Shown here: positions 9,429-17,372 of the stretch, in pieces
How positions within the stretch are numbered: the stretch's first letter is position 1
How the letters are laid out: each line of letters begins with the position of its first letter
Source of the DNA: Phycisphaerales bacterium
GTDB lineage: Bacteria; Planctomycetota; Phycisphaerae; Phycisphaerales; UBA1924
Direction: 5' to 3'
DNA: 47,298 nucleotides
NCBI GenBank assembly: GCA_026982335.1
Contig: JALSHH010000039.1
Span: 1-47,298 of the forward strand
The notes under the pieces: generated by a model
The model's input: the letters and a program-made list of their open reading frames with translations, nothing else
What the model was told of the DNA's origin: nothing
Databases searched by the model: none
Translations under genes and position numbers: made by a program

Positions 9429-10823
9429 ATGCCACTGCTGATCAAAAATGGTCGAATCATCACCGCGACTGACGATTATTGTGCGGATATTTATTGTCAG
9501 GACGAAACCATCACACGGATTGAATCGGGGATTGATGCCTCGACGCTTCCGAGTGATACAGAAGTGATTGACGCGGTGGGCCAGTATGTTTTTCCGGGCT
9601 TTATTGATCCGCATGTGCATGTTCACCTGCCATTTATGGGGTCAAATGCGATTGATGACCATGAATCTGCGTCCAAGGCCGCCCTTGTTGGCGGCACAAC
9701 GACGCTGATTGAAATGATTTGCCCCGGGCCTGACGACGAACCACTCGCGGCGTTCCATGAATGGAATGATCTTGCTTCGCCAAGTTCGGCTGTCGATTAC
9801 ACCTTTCATATGGCGGTGGTTCGATTTGACGATCTTGCTCAGGACCAACTCAAACAAATCGTCGCCGATCATGGTATTGTGTCATTCAAAATCTTTTTGG
9901 CCTACAAGGGTGCATTGAATCTTGACGATTCGGACTTGTTTGATTTGCTTACAATGGCCAAAGACCTTGGCGTCATCACCACCGCCCACTGCGAAAACGC
10001 TGACGCAATTGATGCGATGCAAAGCAAACTCATCTCCGAAGGCAAGACTGGTCCAGAGTGGCATGAGCCGTCGCGTCCGGTCAGTGTCGAGGCCGAGGGG
10101 GTGCATCATTTGGCGACCTTTGCTGAACTCACCGGGGCTCATATTTATGCGGTTCATACTTCATGTACGCCCGCGGTTCAGGCGGCGGTTGATGCTCAAC
10201 TTCGAGGGGTGAATATCTGGGTCGAAGCCGTCGCGCCGCATCTGGTTCTCGATGAAAGTTATGCCCAGAAATCCGATTTTGAGGGTGCCAAGTATGTCAT
10301 GTCGCCGCCGTTGCGGGAGAAATCAAATCAGGACACGCTCTGGAACGGGCTCAAGTCCGGCATCATCTCGACCATCGGCACTGATCACGCGCCGTTTAAT
10401 TTTGGCGATCAAAAGATTATGGGGAAGGATGCGTTCACCAAGATTCCCAATGGGATTCCGTCGGTGCAAGAGCGTGTGGATTTGATTCATACCTTTGGTG
10501 TGATGACTGGGAAGATTGATCTCAATACCTTTGTCAATGTCTGTTCGACCAACGCCGCGCGGATCTTTGGGTTGTATCCACGCAAGGGTTCGATCAGTGT
10601 TGGGGCTGATGCGGATCTGGTGGTGTATGACCCGAATGCCAAGCACACGCTGAGTGTTGAAACCAGTTTGTCCAAGGTGGATTACAACGCCTTTGAGGGT
10701 TGGGAGATGACTGGGCGGGCTTCGGTGGTGACTGTTCGAGGCCAGGTTCAGGCACGCGATGGCGAGTTTGTTGGGACGGTCGGCCGAGGCCAACTCCTCA
10801 AACGCCAACCGACACACTTTTAA
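9429..10823 (+). CDS. hydA: Dihydropyrimidinase (D-hydantoinase)
   Basis: This 464-residue cyclic amidohydrolase opens dihydrouracil or dihydrothymine to the N-carbamoyl beta-amino acid, the second step of the reductive pathway. The binuclear metal site is complete: His62 and His64 in DPHVHVH, the carbamylated Lys154 in VSFKIFLAYKG, His in TAHCEN and in YAVHTSC, and Asp319 in GTDHAPFN. The length is typical for the family. AGGGG lies 4-8 nt before the start, 11 bp after the aminotransferase stop. It is the last gene of the plus-strand operon, and a strong hairpin follows at 10828. Allantoinase or dihydroorotase activity is less likely given the neighbours. Confidence 0.9.
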   Translation: MPLLIKNGRIITATDDYCADIYCQDETITRIESGIDASTLPSDTEVIDAVGQYVFPGFIDPHVHVHLPFMGSNAIDDHESASKAALVGGTTTLIEMICPGPDDEPLAAFHEWNDLASPSSAVDYTFHMAVVRFDDLAQDQLKQIVADHGIVSFKIFLAYKGALNLDDSDLFDLLTMAKDLGVITTAHCENADAIDAMQSKLISEGKTGPEWHEPSRPVSVEAEGVHHLATFAELTGAHIYAVHTSCTPAVQAAVDAQLRGVNIWVEAVAPHLVLDESYAQKSDFEGAKYVMSPPLREKSNQDTLWNGLKSGIISTIGTDHAPFNFGDQKIMGKDAFTKIPNGIPSVQERVDLIHTFGVMTGKIDLNTFVNVCSTNAARIFGLYPRKGSISVGADADLVVYDPNAKHTLSVETSLSKVDYNAFEGWEMTGRASVVTVRGQVQARDGEFVGTVGRGQLLKRQPTHF

Positions 10824-10827
10824 TTTA

Positions 10828-10863
10828 CCTTGGTAGAACGGCTTCCAGCCCGTTCTACCGAGG
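10828..10863. terminator. 14-bp hairpin between two convergent genes; possible terminator or REP-like palindrome
   Basis: CCTTGGTAGAACGG (10828-10841) pairs with CCGTTCTACCGAGG (10850-10863) with one G-T wobble and an 8-nt loop. It fills nearly all of the 40 bp between the dihydropyrimidinase and PreA stops. Neither side has a clear U-tract, so it is not a textbook intrinsic terminator. The core GTAGAACGG-CTTCCAGC-CCGTTCTAC is the sort of sequence that occurs as a dispersed intergenic palindrome in some bacterial genomes. Confidence 0.55.
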
Positions 10864-12012
10864 TCAGTCGTTGGACACGAGTTTGTCGGATTGTTCGACA
10901 AACTTGTCGCCTTCCCATGCGGTGTCTTTGGTGACCATGCCTTCTCTGGCGGCCTTTTTCTCGGCTTTGGCATTTTTTTGTCGTTGGACCAGATCGGCGT
11001 GGGTTGTAAAGTATTTGAGCGAATGGCCTCTGAAATCTTCGATGGTTTTGAAATTGTGTTTGTCCATGAAGGCGTTGAGTTCTTCGCACATGCGTCCGGC
11101 CATTTTGTAGCCGTGGATCATCACGCCGGTGCAGACCTGAACGGTTGATGCGCCAAGCAAGATAAACTGCGCGGCGTCTTCGCCGGTTTCGACTCCGCCG
11201 ATGGCTGAGAGTGAGCGGTCTTTGTATTCACCTTCATGCGTGTCGTTGCCGTACATCATGGTGGCCAGTTCCATGACCATTCGCAGGGCGATCGGGCGCA
11301 CGGCTTTGCATGAGTATCCACCAGGAACCGAATACCCCTCAACGGTTGGCTCTGGGCGAAGCGTGTCGAGGTTGACACCCATCACGCTCAGGATCGTATT
11401 GATCGCGGCGATGCCCTCACAGCCGGCTTTGAGCGATGCTCTGGCTGGGTCTTCGATGTGGGTGATGTTGGGGGTCATCTTGGCCCAGACGGGGACGGTG
11501 GCTGCACCATTGACCCATGTGCAGACCTCTTCGAGGAGTTCGGGGTCTTGTCCCATTGCGGCCCCCATTTTGCGTTCGGGCATGCCGTGGGGGCAGGAGA
11601 AGTTGAGTTCGAAGGCGTCAACGCCGCAGGCCTGGCATCGTTGGATGATTTCGATCCAAGCATCTTTTTTGTATTCTTCCATGATCGAGGCGATGAGAAT
11701 TCGGTCGGGGTATTTGTCTTTGATTTTTTTGAACTCATCTTCCCAGACCTCAAATGAGCGGTCTGAGATCAGTTCGATGTTTTGCCATCCGATGACTTCT
11801 TTGGTTCCCGTCGCTCTCATGCGGGCGTATCGCGGGGCCACATTGACGACCTTGGAGGCGTCCAAGCTCACGGTTTTGCAGATCACGGCTCCCCAGTTTT
11901 CGTCGAAGGCCTTTCCGATGACATTGGCGTTGGTGCCGGGAGGGCCTGAGCCGATCACAAACGGATTGGGTAACTTGAGTCCATTGACAATAACACGCAG
12001 ATCAGCCATCAT
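10864..12012 (-). CDS. preA: Dihydropyrimidine dehydrogenase catalytic subunit PreA, lacking the C-terminal ferredoxin domain
   Basis: This 382-residue FMN-barrel enzyme of the dihydroorotate dehydrogenase fold reduces uracil or thymine to the dihydro form, the first step of the pathway whose other enzymes are encoded convergently. Seen are the N-terminal LPNPFVIGSGPPGTN and the catalytic Cys140 with its loop FNFSCPHGMPERKMGAAMGQ. Also seen are WAKMTPNITHIEDPARA, CKAVRPIALR and the phosphate-binding IGGVETGEDAAQFILLGAST. Known PreA proteins carry a C-terminal pair of 4Fe-4S clusters. Here the chain ends in a charged tail (KNAKAEKKAAREG onward) with no C-x-x-C-x-x-C. I chose the ATG at 12012 because GGAAGGAAAC lies directly upstream. 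It follows the glycosyltransferase gene by 49 bp on the same strand. No PreT flavoprotein subunit is present. Confidence 0.85.
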   Translation of the reverse strand: MMADLRVIVNGLKLPNPFVIGSGPPGTNANVIGKAFDENWGAVICKTVSLDASKVVNVAPRYARMRATGTKEVIGWQNIELISDRSFEVWEDEFKKIKDKYPDRILIASIMEEYKKDAWIEIIQRCQACGVDAFELNFSCPHGMPERKMGAAMGQDPELLEEVCTWVNGAATVPVWAKMTPNITHIEDPARASLKAGCEGIAAINTILSVMGVNLDTLRPEPTVEGYSVPGGYSCKAVRPIALRMVMELATMMYGNDTHEGEYKDRSLSAIGGVETGEDAAQFILLGASTVQVCTGVMIHGYKMAGRMCEELNAFMDKHNFKTIEDFRGHSLKYFTTHADLVQRQKNAKAEKKAAREGMVTKDTAWEGDKFVEQSDKLVSND

Positions 12013-12061
12013 GTTTCCTTCCATCGTCACATCGGGTAGGGGAGAGTGTACCAGAATACGC

Positions 12062-13156
12062 CTACTCTTGCGAGCCGATGGCGATCAAATCCTCGATCAT
12101 CCAAGGACAAATCGCTTCAGGGAAGGAGAGCATCGCATCAAGCATGGGTCCGGGTGAAAGTGTGCCAATCACTTGAAGCCCCTCGACATTACCACCAACC
12201 TCGACAATCCGAACTCCGCAATCTCCAATCAATGCTTGGATATGCTCGAGCCCCTTGCCACGCATTGGCCCAACGAGCATGACATTACCAAGAGCGTGTT
12301 GGTGTAACCGAGGTTCAAGCATGGAACGCATCGCCGCCTTGCCCACAAAACGATCCCACGCATCAGCATCAAGCGGGTCACGCTTCTGATCTCCAATCGT
12401 CTGGCCGAGCTCTTCCAAACCGTGCCGATATCCTGCGGCCGCCTGTTCTTTGATCGCAATTTGTTCATAGCGACTCTTCATTTCAGCGAGGGCATCGGCA
12501 AGCAATGCATCAGGAGCGTATCTCTGGATCACCCACCCATTATTGCGGACGAGCCGATAGAGAATCGCATTCATATCACGGCCCGATGAGCTCTTGCGAT
12601 GCTCAAAGACGAATGCTCGCGTATGACAGATCTGATACCCGCGTGCGATCAATTTGGCGCACAAGTCATACTCCTCCGCATAATACCCGAAGTTTGCGTC
12701 ATAGCCGCCAACTTCAAGAAACGCATCGCGGCGAATCGCGCATCCGCACCCGACCACGACCTCAGGCAATCCGCCTGCTTCATGTGACCCGTCGGGGAGG
12801 AATATCTCGCCTCCGACCGCACCGATTTTGGGATCAACCTGCGAGAGGTATTGGCCAATACGACCTGAGCGTAGATTGGAATCGTCGTCGAGCATGATGA
12901 TCCACTCGCCTCGAGCATGCTCAGCGCCGACATTGCGAGCGCCTGCTCCGTGGTTCTCCCCAAGCATCACTTGCGAGATTGCCAGCCCATTTTCCAAGGA
13001 CCTGGGCATATCCATCGGAATATCCGACCCGTTATCCACGATCACCAACTCAGATGCCCCCCCGAGCTCATCGAGATGAAGTCTTTGGAGTTGTTCGAGG
13101 GTGTAGCACAGCTCGTGTGAACGATTTCGGGTTGGAATCACAAAGCTGATCTGCAT
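12062..13156 (-). CDS. Family 2 glycosyltransferase with an uncharacterised C-terminal extension
   Basis: The first ~230 residues form a GT-A glycosyltransferase. Markers are ISFVIPTRNRSHELCYTLEQ, the DNGSD nucleotide-sugar motif, GAGARNVGAEHARG, the metal-binding triad IMLDDDS, VGCGCAIRRDAFLEVGGYD and EEYDLCAKLIARGY. The remaining ~130 residues (from KSRYEQIAIKEQ) do not match anything I recognise. They end in a small alpha/beta segment (VMLVGPMRGKGLEHIQAL, then VRIVEVGGNVEGLQVIG) that could be a nucleotide-binding or regulatory part. The ATG at 13156 is preferred because the glycosyltransferase motif begins at residue 2. It lies 13 bp past the stop of the HldE-like gene. No ribosome binding site precedes it; a TACACT box does. 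It likely builds a surface glycan with the HldE-like product. Confidence 0.75.
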   Translation of the reverse strand: MQISFVIPTRNRSHELCYTLEQLQRLHLDELGGASELVIVDNGSDIPMDMPRSLENGLAISQVMLGENHGAGARNVGAEHARGEWIIMLDDDSNLRSGRIGQYLSQVDPKIGAVGGEIFLPDGSHEAGGLPEVVVGCGCAIRRDAFLEVGGYDANFGYYAEEYDLCAKLIARGYQICHTRAFVFEHRKSSSGRDMNAILYRLVRNNGWVIQRYAPDALLADALAEMKSRYEQIAIKEQAAAGYRHGLEELGQTIGDQKRDPLDADAWDRFVGKAAMRSMLEPRLHQHALGNVMLVGPMRGKGLEHIQALIGDCGVRIVEVGGNVEGLQVIGTLSPGPMLDAMLSFPEAICPWMIEDLIAIGSQE

Positions 13157-13163
13157 CACGGAG

Positions 13164-13169
13164 AGTGTA
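13164..13169 (-). promoter_or_regulatory. -10-like box TACACT, 7 nt before the glycosyltransferase ATG
   Basis: TACACT is followed by CTCCGTG and the ATG at 13156. No purine-rich ribosome binding site lies between, so transcription from this box would give an almost leaderless mRNA. No convincing -35 is visible. The same arrangement recurs at four other genes in the window. Confidence 0.3.
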
Positions 13170-14762
13170 TCAGGTGATCGGCTGTTCCGCTTGCGAGCGT
13201 GCCGATTTGTGACCGATCTGGGCCATGGAATGAGCAAACTGAGCACCAAGATGTTGCCCGCGTGCGATGATTTGGGTAGCTCCCACTGGTACATTACCCA
13301 TCACCGACCCGGCAATCGCTGCCGCAATCGAACCTATATAAGCCGATTGTACAAGTCCGCCGTTGCCGAGCATCGAAGCGCATAGACTCGCCAAAAGTGC
13401 ATCGCCGCACCCAAGTACATCAACAGGATCATGCGAAAGGGCAGGCAACCCAACAACCTGAGCATCAGGTGCCACCACCGCGAGTCCATCACGCCCGAGC
13501 GTCACGATGGCCGCCCGCGATTCTGTCTGATCAAGAAGCCGATGTGCGAGCTCAATCGTCGTTGAGTGATGATCGTTCATCGCCTGGCGCATCTCGGCTT
13601 CACTTGGACAAAGCACATCGCCATGGCGCATCGACAATAAACTCGCCCGCACCCCAGAAACATCGCCCACAATCAGCTCAACACGATCACGCAAAGCATT
13701 GCAGAGTACCCCCGCCAGCCCATCGGCAAACAACCCAAGCCCAAAGTCAGTCAGCACCAATCCATCGAGCCCATCAATCGAGCACGCCTGATCGACCACT
13801 CGTGCTCGCTGCTGGTCATCAAGCACAAGTTGCTCCGTGCAATCAAGCTTCATCACCTTGTCACGCCCAACGAGAAACCGCTGCTTCTCAGGCATGGGTG
13901 TTTCGACCATGATCGGGAGCACTTCGACACCCATGACATCCATCCGCTCCATCAAAAGCTGCGCATCGAACCGACTCGATATCGGCGTGCAAAGCACTGA
14001 TCGCATCCCTATCGCCGCCAGGTGCTGAGCAACAATCGCCGCCCCGCCATCGAACTGCTCGGATGAAATCGGACGAAGCGAGAGCATCGGATGCTCCTCA
14101 GCAATCTCAGGCCATTGGCAATGGTTGTAGGTGTCAAGTATCGTCTCGCCCACCACCACAACCCGCTTGCCCTTGGCCTCATTAAGGATACGGGCAATAC
14201 ATGAAGTCGAGAGATCATGTTGCTGGGCAAGTTGGGCCAGTTGCGCAATATCGGGGTCAGCCCGAGAGGTCTTCTGGATCGACTCGACAATCGAGGTGGA
14301 AGAAAAAACAACATCGCCACTCGAAAAAACAACTCGCCCGTGGTTCGATTCAACCACATCGCGCTCGTCAGCAAACCGCTGGTCATGCTTCGAGGCGTAC
14401 TCTGCGCCCTTGATATAAATATCAGGTTTGATTTCCCCGAGCAGGTTCACCGCAGTTGATTCGTGGTGGATATACACCCAATCGACGAACGCAAGGGCTG
14501 CAAGGTTTTCCGCCCGTAAGTCATGGGGAAACATCGGCTGGTCGGGCCCTTTGTTTACATAGGCATCGGCGGTCACCGACACTACCAACCGATCACCCTG
14601 TGAAGCAGCAAACTGAAGATGCCGAATATGCCCCGGATGGACAATATCAAAGCATCCATGACACTGCACCAGCCTGAGTCCTTCGTCGCGCAACGCGTCT
14701 CGAATCTCCATCAATTGGCTATGGGTGACGATTTTGTTTGAAATAAAGGGGCTGCAAGGCAT
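13170..14762 (-). CDS. HldE-like bifunctional sugar-phosphate kinase/nucleotidyltransferase with inverted domain order
   Basis: Residues 1-165 form a nucleotidyltransferase of the HldE/RfaE second-domain type: HGCFDIVHPGHIRHLQFA with HxGH at 42-45, VSVTADAYVNKGPDQP, KPDIYIKGAEYA and STSIVESI. Residues ~185-520 form a PfkB-type kinase: RVVVVGETILDTYNHC, FDGGAAIVAQHLAAIG, LVLTDFGLGLFADG and the base-containing signature VDVLGCGDALLASL. In E. coli HldE the kinase comes first and the adenylyltransferase second; here the order is reversed. The expected role is making an ADP- (or CDP-) activated heptose-like sugar for a surface polymer, consistent with the glycosyltransferase that follows. The ATG at 14762 has no ribosome binding site; GATACT lies 7 nt upstream. 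Domain assignment is sound, but sugar identity is unknown. Confidence 0.8.
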   Translation of the reverse strand: MPCSPFISNKIVTHSQLMEIRDALRDEGLRLVQCHGCFDIVHPGHIRHLQFAASQGDRLVVSVTADAYVNKGPDQPMFPHDLRAENLAALAFVDWVYIHHESTAVNLLGEIKPDIYIKGAEYASKHDQRFADERDVVESNHGRVVFSSGDVVFSSTSIVESIQKTSRADPDIAQLAQLAQQHDLSTSCIARILNEAKGKRVVVVGETILDTYNHCQWPEIAEEHPMLSLRPISSEQFDGGAAIVAQHLAAIGMRSVLCTPISSRFDAQLLMERMDVMGVEVLPIMVETPMPEKQRFLVGRDKVMKLDCTEQLVLDDQQRARVVDQACSIDGLDGLVLTDFGLGLFADGLAGVLCNALRDRVELIVGDVSGVRASLLSMRHGDVLCPSEAEMRQAMNDHHSTTIELAHRLLDQTESRAAIVTLGRDGLAVVAPDAQVVGLPALSHDPVDVLGCGDALLASLCASMLGNGGLVQSAYIGSIAAAIAGSVMGNVPVGATQIIARGQHLGAQFAHSMAQIGHKSARSQAEQPIT

Positions 14763-14769
14763 TCCAGAT

Positions 14770-14775
14770 AGTATC
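14770..14775 (-). promoter_or_regulatory. -10-like box GATACT, 7 nt before the HldE-like ATG
   Basis: GATACT is followed by ATCTGGA and the ATG at 14762. GGA directly abuts the start, too close to act as a ribosome binding site. It is one of five such boxes in the window. No -35 match was found at 16-18 bp. Confidence 0.25.
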
Positions 14776-14871
14776 TGCCTTGAGTCTTCCGATCACCGAA
14801 TTAGACTTTGAATCCTCAGACACCTCCGTCGCACTCTCTGGGCGAACCTCAACTCCGTAATGAGCAAGGTC

Positions 14872-16386
14872 TTACAGAATCGGCGACAAAAGTTGGACAC
14901 CATTTTGGACAATCCGTGAGATAACGGGACGCCTGCGCCATGCCGATGGGTCGATCCGCTCGGACTTTTCGATATATCCGCCCTGCAAACGCCGAAGATC
15001 CGTCACCACCTGCTCGTCATATGCAAAGAGACTGACTTCAAAGTTGATCCAGAAACTCCGTTTGTCCATATTCACCGTCCCAAGCATCGCCACCTCATCA
15101 TCCGCCGTCACTGTCTTGGCATGCAGCAATCCGCCGGTATAGGTACAAATCTCAATCCCGGCATCAAGCAGATCCTCGAAATAGGCCTTCGAGGCATGGC
15201 GGACAAGAATCGAATCAATTTTCTTCGGCACCACGAGCGTAATGCACACGCCTCTTTTGGCAGCAGCCGTGAGCGCGGTGAGCATCGCTTCACTGGGGAT
15301 GAAATATGGTGTGGTGAGAATTAAACGCCTCTGCACCGTGTAGATCAGCGTCAACAACATATCGTGAATAATCTGCGGTCCCTGATCTGGCCCTGAAGGC
15401 ACGACTTGCAACGGAATCTCCCCCGCCGACTCAATGGACAGATCCAATCCCAATGCCCCGACCTCCCGCGGATCATCGGTAGACTCCACCGCCCAATCCA
15501 AACGAAGCGTTATATCCAACACCCTCGCAGCCGGTCCTTGCACACGGGCCATCACATCCACCCAGCGTCCTACCCCCTTCTTCAGACGAAACAGTCGAGG
15601 ATCAACCATATTCATCGAACCCGTATACGCAACCCGATGGTCGATCGTGATGATTTTGCGATGATTCCGGATATCAATCCGTGCAAACAATGCCCGCAAA
15701 ATCCCCGCGGGCAGCGTATCGACCACCTCTACCCCGGCCTGGCGTAGCTCACAAACTGAATTCCCTCGTAAAAACCGCTTGCTTCCCGCGCTATCGACCA
15801 TCACTCGGCACACCACCCCACGCCCGGCAGCCCGAATCAATGCACGCTCGACATCATCCACATCCCCGCCTGACTCCCAGATGTAAAACAGCATCGACAC
15901 CGAAAGCTGGGCTTTATCAATCTCATCGACAATCGAACACATGCACCGCGTGCTCGTATCGAAGAGCTCGATCGCATTCCCACCAATCGCAGATATCTTG
16001 AGTGGATTATTCGCCTGTGCATTGAGCGAACGCGCCAGTATCGAGAGTTGATCTCCCTTGATATCCCATGCCTCATCAATATGCTCGATTTGATCCGAAA
16101 TCACCTCCTTGAACGCGGTGTATCGACCGATCCGCCGACGAGGCAACCAGAGCTCTCCGACAAATAGATATAACACCGCCCCAACAAACGGCACCGTCAC
16201 CACCACCAACAACCACGCCAATGACACACCCGTAGGCCTGCGTTTGAGAATAATCCGAAGCCCGAGCCCGATCACAATCATCCAATGCAGCGCAACCATC
16301 AACCCAGCAAGTAGTGTCGGAATCGAAAATGTAGTCTCGGGCATAGGAGCGTTCATCCATGGTGCATCGTCTCTATAGAACATCAT
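14872..16386 (-). CDS. cls: Cardiolipin synthase (phospholipase D family)
   Basis: This ~504-residue membrane enzyme condenses two phosphatidylglycerol molecules to cardiolipin. Two N-terminal hydrophobic helices (LLAGLMVALHWMIVIGLGL, then GVSLAWLLVVVTVPFVGAVL) are followed by the conserved YLFVGELWLPRRRIGR. Two HKD motifs follow: RNHRKIITIDHRVAYTGSMN (His about 242) and LLHAKTVTADDEVAMLGTVN (His about 422). The ending lacks any extra domain, as in bacterial Cls. The start is uncertain: ATGs occur at 16386, 16383, 16356 and 16347, none with a good ribosome binding site. An earlier in-frame start at 16446 would overlap the divergent MBL gene and is less likely. Family certainty is high. Confidence 0.85.
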   Translation of the reverse strand: MMFYRDDAPWMNAPMPETTFSIPTLLAGLMVALHWMIVIGLGLRIILKRRPTGVSLAWLLVVVTVPFVGAVLYLFVGELWLPRRRIGRYTAFKEVISDQIEHIDEAWDIKGDQLSILARSLNAQANNPLKISAIGGNAIELFDTSTRCMCSIVDEIDKAQLSVSMLFYIWESGGDVDDVERALIRAAGRGVVCRVMVDSAGSKRFLRGNSVCELRQAGVEVVDTLPAGILRALFARIDIRNHRKIITIDHRVAYTGSMNMVDPRLFRLKKGVGRWVDVMARVQGPAARVLDITLRLDWAVESTDDPREVGALGLDLSIESAGEIPLQVVPSGPDQGPQIIHDMLLTLIYTVQRRLILTTPYFIPSEAMLTALTAAAKRGVCITLVVPKKIDSILVRHASKAYFEDLLDAGIEICTYTGGLLHAKTVTADDEVAMLGTVNMDKRSFWINFEVSLFAYDEQVVTDLRRLQGGYIEKSERIDPSAWRRRPVISRIVQNGVQLLSPIL

Positions 16387-16430
16387 ACCGAACCAACATA
16401 CATCCCGTTGCGTAGAATCCCACCGAGCCC

Positions 16431-17372
16431 ATGACCATTTCGCCAAGACCCAATCCTCAACGAGCCCCCAAGCTCCGCCGAACAGCCCGCGCCGTCAAAT
16501 CTGGATTCCGCCGATATCCCCGAGCTATCTATGAATCACTCAAATCCACAACCAATCCCAACGAGCCTATCCATCTCCCCCAAATCCTTCACGAACTGGC
16601 CCATCATAACCTCGCCATTCTCTGGCTCGGGCATGGATCCGTCCTCGCTCAAATAGATGATGTGACGGTCGCGGTCGATCCGGTCCTCTCCCAACGCATC
16701 GGAATGCGCATCAAAAACAAAACCATCGGCATCCCCCGCCTCACACCCGCACCCGTCTCGCCCGAATCCCTCATCGGCACCAACCTGCTCCTTATCACTC
16801 ACGCCCATTTCGACCATCTCGACAAACCCACCCTCGAGGCAATGCGGTCCGACACCACCACCGTCATCGTCCCCCGTCGATGTGCCAAACTCGTCCCCGC
16901 GGGGTTCGAACGGATCATCGAGCTAAGCCCCGGCTCATCAACCAAACTTGACACCCTCACCGTTACCGCCATCGAACCTAAACATTGGGGGGCTCGCGTG
17001 CTCTTTGATCGCCGAAGAGGCGTCAACTCCTACCTGGTTGAATCTTCATCCCAGCGTGTCCTTTTCGCTGGGGACACCGCTGAGACAAAGGCCTATGAAA
17101 GGCTTGACACGATCGACCTTGCCGTTTTCGGCATCGGCGCCTACGACCCTTGGGATCACATGCACGCCACGCCCGAGCAGGCATGGAATATGTTCCAAGG
17201 GCTCGACGCTCGGCTCATGTTCCCGATTCACCACTCGACCTTTGAACTCTCCGACGAGCCAATCGACGAACCGATGCGCCGCTTGCTCCAGATCGCTGCC
17301 GAAAAAACTGATGCCATCCTTGAACCCATCGTCGGTGAAATCATCGTCATTACCCCATCATCTGCAAACTGA
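16431..17372 (+). CDS. MBL-fold metallo-hydrolase (UlaG/NAPE-PLD-like)
   Basis: This 313-residue protein has the metallo-beta-lactamase fold of the lactonase/NAPE-PLD-like branch. Seen are NLAILWLGHGSVLAQID, the metal motif THAHFDHLDKP (His124, His126, Asp128, His129), EPKHWG, LFAGDTAETKAYE for the bridging Asp, and MFPIHHSTFEL for the last His. The basic N-terminus (PQRAPKLRRTARAVKSGFRR) shows no signal peptide. Members act on acyl-phospholipids or lactones. Divergence from the cardiolipin synthase gene, with only 44 bp between starts, hints at a lipid role but does not prove it. Its 3' end overlaps the MBL-rhodanese gene by 15 bp tail to tail. No ribosome binding site is visible before the ATG. 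Confidence 0.75.
   Translation: MTISPRPNPQRAPKLRRTARAVKSGFRRYPRAIYESLKSTTNPNEPIHLPQILHELAHHNLAILWLGHGSVLAQIDDVTVAVDPVLSQRIGMRIKNKTIGIPRLTPAPVSPESLIGTNLLLITHAHFDHLDKPTLEAMRSDTTTVIVPRRCAKLVPAGFERIIELSPGSSTKLDTLTVTAIEPKHWGARVLFDRRRGVNSYLVESSSQRVLFAGDTAETKAYERLDTIDLAVFGIGAYDPWDHMHATPEQAWNMFQGLDARLMFPIHHSTFELSDEPIDEPMRRLLQIAAEKTDAILEPIVGEIIVITPSSAN

Noticed and set aside
12012..12060. Separate promoter between the glycosyltransferase and preA
   Set aside because: TACACT at 12050-12045 resembles a -10 box and a good ribosome binding site follows, but there is no -35, and read-through from the upstream genes is equally likely; not listed as a feature.
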